The notes beneath the pieces are model-generated. The model was given only the letters and a program-made list of their open reading frames with translations. It did no database searches and was not told the DNA's origin. Of a stretch of DNA of 15,123 nucleotides, positions 1-7,411 are shown one piece after another. The stretch lies in contig CAZJKJ010000080.1 in assembly GCA_964546435.1 (NCBI GenBank), forward strand, positions 1-15,123, in the 5' to 3' direction. The translations under genes were made by a program, and so were the position numbers. The DNA comes from CAYNST01 sp964546435. Its GTDB lineage: Bacteria > Pseudomonadota > Gammaproteobacteria > Pseudomonadales > Cellvibrionaceae. The first letter of the stretch is position 1, and every line of letters starts with the position of its first letter.

Positions 1-72
1 TGGGAGAGAATTTTTCTCTGGCGGTGGGCAATAAACCTGCTGGAAGCATCAAAGTCGGCAACGCCGGCAGCA
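1..72 (+). repeat. Direct repeat copy A shared with 4526-4597
   Basis: These 72 bases match 4526-4597 with a single difference (C at 56 against T at 4581). Similarity falls off abruptly after base 72. The left limit is the window edge, so the repeat may be longer. It lies inside coding sequence of two tandem paralogues, which suggests recent duplication or gene conversion. Confidence 0.9.
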
Positions 73-137
73 CCATCAATCTGGCGACCTGGCTGCCCAT
101 TCCGATTACCCTTGGTGCCGGCGTGGATGGTTTGTAA
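1..137 (+). CDS. C-terminal end of an upstream TpsA/FhaB-like exoprotein (partial)
   Basis: Open from the left edge (first full codon at 3) to a TAA at 135-137, giving about 44 residues. The first 24 residues are nearly identical to a stretch near the C-terminus of the large exoprotein that follows (its codons around 4528-4597). After that the two diverge, and this protein ends at ...AGVDGL while the downstream paralogue continues for more than 90 further residues. It is therefore the tail of a tandem paralogue lying mostly outside the window. The next gene starts 64 bases later with its own ribosome binding site and no visible terminator between, so the two are probably one operon. Identity as an exoprotein rests on similarity to the downstream gene only. 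Confidence 0.8.
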   Translation, partial: GENFSLAVGNKPAGSIKVGNAGSTINLATWLPIPITLGAGVDGL

Positions 138-201
138 AAACACACTCGACCGGCATACGCAGTAAATGTGCTCGAATAATTAAAATAACAAGGAAATCAT
201 C

Positions 202-3200
202 ATGCCCATTGCTCTTGGATTACCAAAGTTGAACTCACCACTGCGCCCGCTGTGCAACACTCTGGCTCTGTCACTCATGCTGGGCGTTGCCACCAACGCC
301 CGGGCCGCACCCGTCGGGGAAGTCATTACCGGCGGTTCGGGCTCGGTGGAGCGCAGCGGTCAAGTGACCAGCATTCTGCAAAACAGCAACCGCCTCGCCA
401 TTGACTGGGACAATTTTGATATCGCCGCCGATGAACGGGTTACCTTCATACAACCTGATGCCAACAGCATCGCCCTCAACCGGGTTCTGAGTAACGACCC
501 GAGTCGAATTGCCGGGCAGATCGACGCCAATGGCCGGATTATTCTGACCAATCCCAACGGGGTGATTTTCTCGGGAGGCGCTTCGGTAAATGTCGGCAGT
601 TTGATCGCATCGGGTCTGGACATTAATGCCGATGATTTCATGGCCGGGGATCTGGATTTTTCGGCGCTGGAAAATACCGACGGAGTGGTCATCAACCGCG
701 GTCTGATCAATGCGGCCGCGGGTGGGGATGTGGTGCTCTTGGGAAAACAGGTGCGCAATGAAGGGGTGGTTAATGCGCAGATGGGCAGCATCTCCCTGAC
801 GGCCGCCGAAGAAGCCGTTATTACCTTCGATGAAGACGGGCTGCTCGGCGTGCTGGTCAGTCGGGATGCTCTGGAAGATTCCCTCGGCGTCGACCCGGCT
901 ATTCTCAATTCAGGCACACTCAATGCGCACCGGATTGTCTTGAACAGTCGCGCTAGTGCGGATCTTTTCAGCGATGCGGTGAACCATGACCAGCCTGCGC
1001 ATCTGGATGTGACGGTGCATGATGACGGCAGCTTTTCCCTGGCACGCTCAGGTGATGTGATCAATACCGGCCGGTTGGCGGCTTCTGCCAACGCGGCAGG
1101 CGAAGGCGGCAGCGTCGAACTCAGCGGCACGGATATCAGACTTTCAGGTCAGGTACGGGTGGACGGAGCGCGCACTGAAACCTCCGCCGCCGCAGTCAGT
1201 GTTGATGCCACCAGCAGCGTGGACATGCCGGCGGTCATTATCAATTCTCCGACAATGGACGCCGCTAACCGGGTTGAAATCAACGGCCGTTATCTGGAAA
1301 TGGGCGGAGAATCCCGCATCCACATGGGTGCAGGTTCCCTGGAAATGGGCGAGCGCGAGCGCACGGACTTTGCCTTTGTGGGTCCGAGAACACGCATTCA
1401 GGTAGCCGACAGCAGCTCTACCGGAACGCCTGCGAGTACCGGCGGTGAAGTCTCTATCCATGCCGATCGCGGAATCCACGTGAGTGGCCGGATCACAGTG
1501 CAGGGCGGCACTGAAGAAAATGGTGGCGGCCGGCTACTGCTCGACAGCGGTGACTTGCTGGGCTTCTCCTCCGACGTGGTGCTGGGAACCTCCGCAGCAA
1601 CTGCTGAACTGACTTTCAATGCGAAGGATTTGTTCATCGGCGAGGCTACCAGCTCGCGCCGGATTTCTGTGGGGAAACTGGCACGTGGAGTTACCCATGC
1701 CCGCGCCCAATTCAATGCTCAGCGGGACATAATCGGGTTTACCCTCGGCGAAAATTATCGTCCGTCAATCCGGGTTCGTCATCCCTTCGTAATGCGGGCC
1801 GCGCTGGTGGACCCAACGGGCGTGCTGGATATGGATGATATTGAACTCTGGCCTGATGGTGGCTTCGTCTTCCCGTTGCAGCAATCAAGCCGGGCACTTG
1901 AGGGAACATCTTCAGACTTGATCACTATCGATACCGCTGACAGTTCGAGCCGTTCGGAATCAATAAACATCAGCGGTGCGAAAACAGTACCGGTTATGCC
2001 GAATATTGCTGCCCCCGGTTCCAACGCCCGGCCGGCGGGTGGCTCCGTCACTGACGGCAGCGGTGTCATCGACTATTTCCAGCGCGCCACCCGCATTCAG
2101 CAATCCAGCGATCAACTGGCTATCGACTGGGACAGCTTTGATATCGGTGACAATCACCGGGTGGTTTTTTATCAGCCGGATTCGCAGTCCGTCGCCTTTA
2201 ACCGGGTTCTCAGCAATGATCCGACCCGGATCTATGGCGAACTGACGGCCAACGGCCGCGTGGTGATCACAAGCCCGGGGGGAATCGCCATCGGTAAAAA
2301 CGCGTCGGTCAATGTGGGCGGCCTGGTGGCTTCCAGTTTGATGCTGCCAACCGCCGGTGTACCGGATAGTGTGTGGACATTCGATGCGGGTGCAAATAGC
2401 GGCGCCGTTATAAACCTCGCGGACATCATGGTGACTTCGGGCGGCGATGTCGCGCTTCTGGGCGCGGCGGTGGCCAATGACGGGGTCATCCAGATCGATC
2501 AGGGTTCTGTGACGCTTGCCAGCGCCAGTCAGGCTACGATTGATCCGGGGAACCTTGAAGAACCATTGCGGGTGACGGTGACTGAAGCCGCAGAAGGCCC
2601 GGCGCTGCTGGATGCTGCGGTCATGAACCTTGGCGACATTCTCACCCCGGCCGGCTTTGTCTCGCTGCTGAGCAGGCCGCTGGCAGACGCTGATGCTCAA
2701 GCCATTGATACAACGGGAGTGACTCTCAAAGACAACGGCAGTTTTGAAGTCGCCACCGCGCCGGACGTTTATATCGGGGGCACCATCGATGTCGGCGGTG
2801 CGGTTGCCGCAGAGTATTTCAACGATGGCGGCGGATTCAGATTTGCAGGTACGGATGTTCAGCTGGCAGGGAAGGTTCTGGTTGGCGCCTATCCGGAAGG
2901 GAAATTCGATGAGTGGCAATACGAAGAACGGGGATACGGATGGCCGATCAGTCGGGCGTCGGACCTGCGTATGGACGCCGCCAGAAGCGTAGTCATTACT
3001 GGCACTGTCCAATCCCGGCCAGCCAATGACAATACGCTCAGCATAATTGCTCCATACATCGGGATCGAAGATGGAGGGACGTTATCGATTGGCTTAGGTG
3101 AATTGACTCTGGGGCAGCCGGAGAGTACACACCGCATCTTTGCCGGAGCTTCAACTACGATTGCAGCGGATAGCTGGCTGGGAGAGTTTGGACCAATGTA

Positions 3201-4920
3201 TGGCACCGGCGGTCGCATCACCCTGGACGCGCAGGAATCCATTGTGCTGAACGGCCTGGTCGCAGCGAATAGCCGATCCGACAATTCGTATCAGAGTTAT
3301 CTCGACGGCGGTGAAATTACTGTCAACAGTCAAGGGAAACTGGGTGTTCACGGAGCGCTCGGCGCCGGGTCCGGTGCGCGCGGCACGCCTGGGCACATAA
3401 CCCTGCGAGGCGAGCAATTGACGCTCTCGGACAGCGATGACACCTACGTCGTCTCGGCTCAATCGCTGAACGCCGCGGCACTCCGCGGCGACGTGACGCT
3501 GGACGGCGCCAGTTCCGTGGTGGTGGACAGCGAATCCCCCGTGAATGTATCGATGTACAGATCCTTATTCATCAGGGCCGGCCGGCCTGGCCATCCTGGC
3601 GATCTTGACTTGTCTGGTCTTGTAATAGACAACGATTCATACCGGAATTCCAGCGTCTACATCGAAGGTCACAACATCATTGCTCCGGAACTTGCAAGCG
3701 TCGTTGGTAGAGCCTTAAATGTTTTCATTACGGCGACGGGCGACCTGTACCACCCGACAAGAGTGTTCACCACAGGCGGTAACTACATTGCGGTTGTGGG
3801 AGGTGATATCACCTTTGCGCCGGAAGCAGTTCTGGCGACCCGGAGCTACGGTCCGGGGTACAAGACGCATCTGGAAGCGGGCGGCGACATTGACCTGCGA
3901 GTCGGGGTAAACACCTCACATGAAGAAGATGTGACCTTCGTCTCTCCGGTTCCAACAACCGTAATCGGTGACCAGGTCAGAGTCTGGGTGCCGAAGGGCG
4001 AGGTCGATTTGAACGTTCAGGCGGACACTTTATGGCTGGCAGGTGGGGGCCGGCTGCAAGGCAAAGCGCAGGTGGACGGGTTCGCCCATCTCGATATGGC
4101 TCCGGGCAGCGCCTGGACACTGACCGGCGATATCGGCGGCGTCGACGTTAGTTTCCCCGGCATCCTGGTCGGGCCGACCCATTCAGTGGGCGGCACTTTG
4201 AATATTCAGGACAAAGGCAGTTTGCTCTTGGGCGACGTCAGCGCCAGCAACTCTGCGGTCATCAACATCCGCACCGATGCCGAAGGCAGAATTACCCAGC
4301 TTACCGACACCGCCATTAATCTTGAGCGGTCAAAACTGCATCTGGGGGGAGGCCGCGGGATAACGTTGGGCGCGGCGGGTGTGTTTCTGGACGAATTTGA
4401 ATTCACTCAATTCACCGTCGACTATGGTACTGACCTGGTTCTGGATGGCCCGATCACCCAAAGTGCGCCGGGCAACCTGGTGCGGTTCAACACCACTCGG
4501 CCCAACCAGAAAACCAACGTTACCGTGGGAGAGAATTTTTCTCTGGCGGTGGGCAATAAACCTGCTGGAAGCATCAAAGTTGGCAACGCCGGCAGCATCA
4601 TTAATCTTGCTGCATATATGCCATTGCCATTTATGCTGGGGGCCGGCGCGGACGTGATCAATCTGTTGAGCGCATACGCTGGGGGTGTATTTATCAAGCA
4701 AGGCCAGACCAACACGATCAACCCCTACGTCCCGAATCAGGTTCAACTGGACTCGCAAAGATCCGACCCTTTGAGCCAGCTTTGGTCTGTAGACGAGTCC
4801 TTTAAATGGACTGTTTCAGTGCCGGACAGACTGGCCGTAGAGCGGTCCTTAAGCGAAAGCGGGGCAGATCAACCGCGCACATCAAACCGTGTCTCCTACA
4901 TGCCCTGGTCAGGGTTGTAG
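202..4920 (+). CDS. TpsA/FhaB-like secreted exoprotein with two TPS (haemagglutination activity) modules
   Basis: 1572 residues. The ATG has an AAGGAA Shine-Dalgarno 6 bases upstream. Residues 1-35 form a signal peptide ending in ARA, with cleavage likely before A36. Residues about 39-290 match the haemagglutination-activity/TPS domain that two-partner-secretion exoproteins use for recognition by their outer-membrane TpsB transporter; the NPNG motif is at 117-120, after NRVLSNDPSRI. A second TPS-like module starts near 614 and repeats the same landmarks (LAIDWDSFDI, NRVLSNDPTRI), but has SPGG at 691-694 in place of NPNG. The similarity between halves continues into the beta-helix-like segments (TGGEVSI near 413, TGGRITL near 1002), so a unit of roughly 480 residues is duplicated. 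The rest is Gly/Asn/Val-rich, as in parallel beta-helices. The last 190 residues are shared with the upstream paralogue only around the 72-bp repeat. No TpsB gene is in the window. Likely a surface or released adhesin; substrate unknown. Confidence 0.88.
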   Translation: MPIALGLPKLNSPLRPLCNTLALSLMLGVATNARAAPVGEVITGGSGSVERSGQVTSILQNSNRLAIDWDNFDIAADERVTFIQPDANSIALNRVLSNDPSRIAGQIDANGRIILTNPNGVIFSGGASVNVGSLIASGLDINADDFMAGDLDFSALENTDGVVINRGLINAAAGGDVVLLGKQVRNEGVVNAQMGSISLTAAEEAVITFDEDGLLGVLVSRDALEDSLGVDPAILNSGTLNAHRIVLNSRASADLFSDAVNHDQPAHLDVTVHDDGSFSLARSGDVINTGRLAASANAAGEGGSVELSGTDIRLSGQVRVDGARTETSAAAVSVDATSSVDMPAVIINSPTMDAANRVEINGRYLEMGGESRIHMGAGSLEMGERERTDFAFVGPRTRIQVADSSSTGTPASTGGEVSIHADRGIHVSGRITVQGGTEENGGGRLLLDSGDLLGFSSDVVLGTSAATAELTFNAKDLFIGEATSSRRISVGKLARGVTHARAQFNAQRDIIGFTLGENYRPSIRVRHPFVMRAALVDPTGVLDMDDIELWPDGGFVFPLQQSSRALEGTSSDLITIDTADSSSRSESINISGAKTVPVMPNIAAPGSNARPAGGSVTDGSGVIDYFQRATRIQQSSDQLAIDWDSFDIGDNHRVVFYQPDSQSVAFNRVLSNDPTRIYGELTANGRVVITSPGGIAIGKNASVNVGGLVASSLMLPTAGVPDSVWTFDAGANSGAVINLADIMVTSGGDVALLGAAVANDGVIQIDQGSVTLASASQATIDPGNLEEPLRVTVTEAAEGPALLDAAVMNLGDILTPAGFVSLLSRPLADADAQAIDTTGVTLKDNGSFEVATAPDVYIGGTIDVGGAVAAEYFNDGGGFRFAGTDVQLAGKVLVGAYPEGKFDEWQYEERGYGWPISRASDLRMDAARSVVITGTVQSRPANDNTLSIIAPYIGIEDGGTLSIGLGELTLGQPESTHRIFAGASTTIAADSWLGEFGPMYGTGGRITLDAQESIVLNGLVAANSRSDNSYQSYLDGGEITVNSQGKLGVHGALGAGSGARGTPGHITLRGEQLTLSDSDDTYVVSAQSLNAAALRGDVTLDGASSVVVDSESPVNVSMYRSLFIRAGRPGHPGDLDLSGLVIDNDSYRNSSVYIEGHNIIAPELASVVGRALNVFITATGDLYHPTRVFTTGGNYIAVVGGDITFAPEAVLATRSYGPGYKTHLEAGGDIDLRVGVNTSHEEDVTFVSPVPTTVIGDQVRVWVPKGEVDLNVQADTLWLAGGGRLQGKAQVDGFAHLDMAPGSAWTLTGDIGGVDVSFPGILVGPTHSVGGTLNIQDKGSLLLGDVSASNSAVINIRTDAEGRITQLTDTAINLERSKLHLGGGRGITLGAAGVFLDEFEFTQFTVDYGTDLVLDGPITQSAPGNLVRFNTTRPNQKTNVTVGENFSLAVGNKPAGSIKVGNAGSIINLAAYMPLPFMLGAGADVINLLSAYAGGVFIKQGQTNTINPYVPNQVQLDSQRSDPLSQLWSVDESFKWTVSVPDRLAVERSLSESGADQPRTSNRVSYMPWSGL
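4526..4597 (+). repeat. Direct repeat copy B shared with 1-72
   Basis: Second copy of the near-identical 72-bp block, located in the last tenth of the large exoprotein gene and in the same reading frame relation as the copy at the left edge. One mismatch, at a third codon position. Sequence on the right (from 4598) is only loosely similar to the upstream copy. Confidence 0.9.
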
Positions 4921-4952
4921 ATATTCGCCAATAGTAGGTGTAAGACGACTGG

Positions 4953-4985
4953 GCGCACTCCTGTAAAAACAGGAGTGCGCTTTTT
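4953..4985 (+). terminator. Rho-independent terminator after the exoprotein gene
   Basis: A perfect 12-bp stem (4953-4964 pairing with 4969-4980) closes on a 4-base AAAA loop and is followed at once by five T residues (4981-4985). It begins 32 bases after the exoprotein stop codon and separates it from the convergent gene ending at 4995. The T-run is on the + strand side only, so it acts chiefly on rightward transcription. Confidence 0.92.
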
Positions 4986-4994
4986 ACTTATCGG

Positions 4995-5435
4995 TCAATT
5001 TAACCGGCCAGAGGTTCTGGAGCGCTCAAACGGGCAGCGTTTGTGGGCTCGGCCTACCCAGCACAGCTGATAATCGCTGTGGCGAGGGCGCTGGCGGTAA
5101 TATTCCTGGATCTCAGGCGTAATGACCGCCCGATGGTGATCGGCAACATCGACGATGGTCAATCGGTCCTTGCCGATGGTGGTGATATTGACAGTCTCCT
5201 GTAACGAAAGCCCCAGTTGTGCGTTGGTGATCGCTTCATCAATGATCTGCAGCACAACCTCCTGATGCTCCCCTACAAATATCAGTTCCGGCAAATTGTG
5301 GATCTCCTGCAGACCGACGGTGTAGGTAATCGGCAGATCAGGACGGCGTTCGTCCACTGCATTGATCAGAGTGAATCCGCGTGCTTTGATGCCATCGGCA
5401 AGCGGTGAGCTGCCCGCCGGTAGTGAAGCTTCCAT
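4995..5435 (-). CDS. DUF4262-like protein
   Basis: 146 residues from the ATG at 5435, preceded by a purine-rich GAGAG about 7 bases upstream; a longer frame to an ATG at 5525 exists, but its extra 30 residues look non-coding and that start has no better ribosome site. The N-terminal half carries the pattern typical of DUF4262 proteins: a GF..INAV segment near 20, a YTVGL motif near residue 39, and a PELIFVG motif about 13 residues later. The end has the YQLCWVGR-type segment seen near the close of that family. No signal peptide, so cytoplasmic. The function of the family is not established. It stands alone, convergent with the exoprotein gene and 275 bp downstream of the methyltransferase with the same orientation, so it may be expressed separately. 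Confidence 0.72.
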   Translation of the reverse strand: MEASLPAGSSPLADGIKARGFTLINAVDERRPDLPITYTVGLQEIHNLPELIFVGEHQEVVLQIIDEAITNAQLGLSLQETVNITTIGKDRLTIVDVADHHRAVITPEIQEYYRQRPRHSDYQLCWVGRAHKRCPFERSRTSGRLN

Positions 5436-5635
5436 AGTTTTCTCTCGTGGATGACTTTCCTTAACTTTAATACTTTCGTTGCAGTAGGCAATAGAATAGT
5501 TAGTTCTTTGTGAGGGGTTTGGCATCTAAATCGTGATATGGGACCATGTTTTGGCGCCTTTCGCCAGCTTTTGCGACCTGGTCAGCAAATTGCCGCTTCC
5601 TTCGGCGTGATCGGCGCTGGTCCCACAAAGGCCTC

Positions 5636-5707
5636 GCAGGGTGTTGAAAAGCGTCTTGGGAACAGCCGTTTTTAACGTCTAACGCAGATAGCTTTTCAAC
5701 AGTCTGC
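5636..5707. repeat. 17-bp imperfect inverted repeat, IS-end or MITE-like relic
   Basis: Bases 5636-5652 and 5691-5707 are inverted copies matching at 15 of 17 positions, with a perfect 11-bp core (TGTTGAAAAGC), separated by 38 bases. The right arm ends three bases before the stop codon of the methyltransferase gene. Ends containing TGTTGAAAA are common on insertion-sequence remnants in gammaproteobacteria, but there is no transposase here. It could equally form a hairpin in the 3' end of the leftward transcript; no T-run follows it. Confidence 0.5.
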
Positions 5708-5710
5708 CAG

Positions 5711-6589
5711 TCAGTGCCCACCGGGGGGCGGTGACAGGCTGTAGCGCGCCAGGCCAAGGTAACCGGAAGAGAAGTGCTCGATACACAGATCGAAATACCG
5801 CAGAAACAGCTCGTAGCGCTGCCGCGTGAAATCGTCCCGATGGGCAATCAGGTTGTCGCGCCAGCAACTCAGGGTTCTGGCGTAATCGTCGGATTTCACC
5901 TCAAACTGATCCACTTCGTAAACGCCGGTCAGCGCGGCATCGAGATAGCCCAAGGTGGGCGTAAGCGCATTGGGGAAAACATATTTCGCAATAAAGTACT
6001 GGAAACGAATGGCGCGCTGGCGCTCAAGCCCCTTGAGCTGATTGGGCTTTTTCATGGCGACAATGGACTGCAGCGCAAATCGGCCGCTGACGCAGCGGCG
6101 CACGTCGCTGAAAAAGCGGTGGTAGCGTTCGATATGCCTGCCTTCTCGGTAATCCCGTGGCGAAGCGAGATGTTCAATGGCGCCGATGGACAGGGCGGCC
6201 TCATAAGGGACCCCGTTATAGCACTCCAGATAGTCAGACATGTTCTCTTCAATAATGGAAATCGTCTGGGAGTCGATCTGCGTGCGGGCATATTCACATT
6301 GTTCGGTACTGATGGAGACGCCGTGATTGCGCTCCAGCGCGGGAAAATTCTGGTGCAGCCACAATTGAGTCGAACCCCAGCCGCATCCCAGATCGAGAAC
6401 GCTGCGGGTGTGGGCATCGATGCCTGCGAACCCGGAAATTTTTTTCAGCTTGTTGTACTGGGCTGCGGCCAGCGAAGTTTGCCCGCTCCAGTCGGCGCAG
6501 GTATAGCTCATGCTCTCGCCGAGAATCTTGCAAAAAAACGCGCTTTCATTTATGTCGTAGTGCGCCTGGATGTCCATTTTTGTCGCCAT
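5711..6589 (-). CDS. Cyclopropane-fatty-acid-synthase-family SAM-dependent methyltransferase
   Basis: 292 residues from the ATG at 6589, with an AGGAG ribosome site 7 bases upstream. Near the N-terminus HYD (10-12) and GESMSYTCADW (24-34) follow the family pattern in which a His-Tyr-Asp is followed by a Ser-Met-x-Tyr-(S/T)-Cys stretch. The SAM-binding loop VLDLGCGWG lies at 64-72, the GVSIS-TEQ segment at 90-97 and an IEH motif at 138-140. Length fits the short mycolic-acid/CFA-type enzymes rather than the longer E. coli Cfa. Members transfer a methyl or methylene group from SAM, often to unsaturated acyl chains, but related enzymes act on other small molecules, so the substrate is open. No signal peptide: cytoplasmic, possibly at the inner membrane. 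The start overlaps by one base the stop codon of a reading frame from the upstream disrupted gene, implying translational coupling. Confidence 0.82.
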   Translation of the reverse strand: MATKMDIQAHYDINESAFFCKILGESMSYTCADWSGQTSLAAAQYNKLKKISGFAGIDAHTRSVLDLGCGWGSTQLWLHQNFPALERNHGVSISTEQCEYARTQIDSQTISIIEENMSDYLECYNGVPYEAALSIGAIEHLASPRDYREGRHIERYHRFFSDVRRCVSGRFALQSIVAMKKPNQLKGLERQRAIRFQYFIAKYVFPNALTPTLGYLDAALTGVYEVDQFEVKSDDYARTLSCWRDNLIAHRDDFTRQRYELFLRYFDLCIEHFSSGYLGLARYSLSPPPGGH

Positions 6590-6901
6590 CAGATTACTCC
6601 TTTAATCGCGTTGTAATTGGTTTTCTCCACATGCCGGCTCGGCAGGCCGAAATAGAATTTTGCAAAATCCATCGCCAGGGTCAATTCCGGAAAACTCCTG
6701 TCTTCCATGCCGGAACAATGAATGGTGCTGACGGCGGATTTCTTATGATCGACATACGAAATGGGCTTTGCGCTGTTTTAAAAGGCTGTGCCGCAGGTCC
6801 TTGAGCGCCGGATTGAATATCGGATCGATCGGGGCCGTAATTCCGTTAATGAACGCCTCGATGATGCGTCCGGCATTTACGGTTGGCGGCTTCCTGTGCA
6901 T
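6589..6901 (-). pseudogene. Short unrecognised gene coupled to the methyltransferase, apparently split by a one-base frameshift
   Basis: An ATG at 6901 with an AGGAG site 4 bases upstream opens a 52-residue frame ending at a TAA at 6743. Its codons look genuinely coding (GRIIEAFING, NPALKDLRHSLL). Near base 6757 the coding look moves to the neighbouring frame: if one base is skipped there, translation runs on through DHKKSAV, MEDRSFPEL and FAKFYFGLPSRHVEK to a TGA at 6589-6591, one base overlapping the methyltransferase ATG. The combined product would be about 103 residues, without signal peptide or recognised motif. The alternatives are a true 52-residue protein (6743-6901), a sequencing error, or recoding; no obvious slippery heptamer is present. 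I do not recognise the family. It is preceded by a good promoter at 6984-7012, so it is likely the first cistron of the methyltransferase operon. Confidence 0.5.
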
Positions 6902-6983
6902 ATGACTCCTGTTGTCTTTCAGAGGGTCCGGTCGCGGCAATGCTCTGGAATTCCACGCGATTGCCGGGTAGGGTCGAGAGCCG

Positions 6984-7012
6984 ATTATGTGGCAGTTTTT
7001 TCCGGGTCGCAA
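6984..7012 (-). promoter_or_regulatory. Sigma70-type promoter for the leftward operon
   Basis: Read on the minus strand: TTGCGA (7012-7007), a 17-base spacer, CATAAT (6989-6984). Transcription would begin near 6977, about 75 bases ahead of the ATG at 6901 of the coupled short gene. Match is four of six at -35 and five of six at -10, with ideal spacing. Prediction by eye only. Confidence 0.5.
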
Positions 7013-7211
7013 TCAACAGGAATTCCTGCGCGCCCTTGATTGAAAAAATAGCGATAAGCGATCCGGTTTCAGGACAATGTCCTACACCGGCTTTAGACAA
7101 TGACCCGATTAACCGTGAGCAGGCCGCAATCGGGCATTCGCAGTTGCGCTTGCAACGAGTCACCGCGCGTACCCCGACAACGCCGCTGAAGAATCGCGGG
7201 TACTTCCCTTG

Positions 7212-7240
7212 TTGAACTAAACAAATATTTGCAGCATAAT
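7212..7240 (+). promoter_or_regulatory. Sigma70-type promoter for the rightward two-gene operon
   Basis: TTGAAC (7212-7217), a 17-base spacer, CATAAT (7235-7240). Predicted start near 7247 would give a leader of about 165 bases before the GTG at 7412, and the phased repeats at 7287-7326 would then lie within that leader. It is divergent from the minus-strand promoter at 6984-7012. The stretch between the two promoters, and the rest of 6902-7411, holds no convincing gene. Confidence 0.55.
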
Positions 7241-7286
7241 CGCCCCCGGCTGCCAAATATACCTCCCGGAATTTGCAGTTTCTTAA

Positions 7287-7326
7287 TGTAGTCTTGTGTA
7301 GTCTGGATACAGTCTTATGTGGTCTT
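7287..7326 (+). repeat. Four phased imperfect 10-11 bp direct repeats in the leader
   Basis: Units resembling TGTAGTCTTG begin at 7287, 7297, 7308 and 7318; the GTCT core recurs at 7291, 7301, 7312 and 7322, i.e. spacings of 10, 11 and 10 bases, close to one helical turn. The array sits 86 bases upstream of the GTG at 7412 and about 50 bases downstream of the -10 element of the candidate promoter. Such phasing suits binding of a regulator to one face of the DNA, or it may be a short slippage expansion. Confidence 0.6.
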
Positions 7327-7411
7327 GAGAGGATTTTTTATAGCCTGACAAGGCAGCATGCACAATCCGGCCGGGACAATGGACATTATTTAATCAAGGA
7401 TCGATTTCTTC

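Noticed and set aside
1960..3012. 350-codon open frame on the - strand
   Set aside because: It lies wholly opposite the exoprotein gene and reads as a composition shadow (many Arg, His and Cys, no motif).
5436..5525. Longer start for the DUF4262-like protein
   Set aside because: The extra 30 residues lack family similarity, and the ATG at 5435 has a purine-rich ribosome site.
5774..6616. 280-codon open frame on the + strand
   Set aside because: It is antisense to the methyltransferase gene, which has family motifs and a ribosome site; the + strand product shows no motifs.
6846..7256. 136-codon open frame on the - strand
   Set aside because: It overlaps both candidate promoters, has no good ribosome site, and conflicts with the better-supported coupled gene at 6589-6901.
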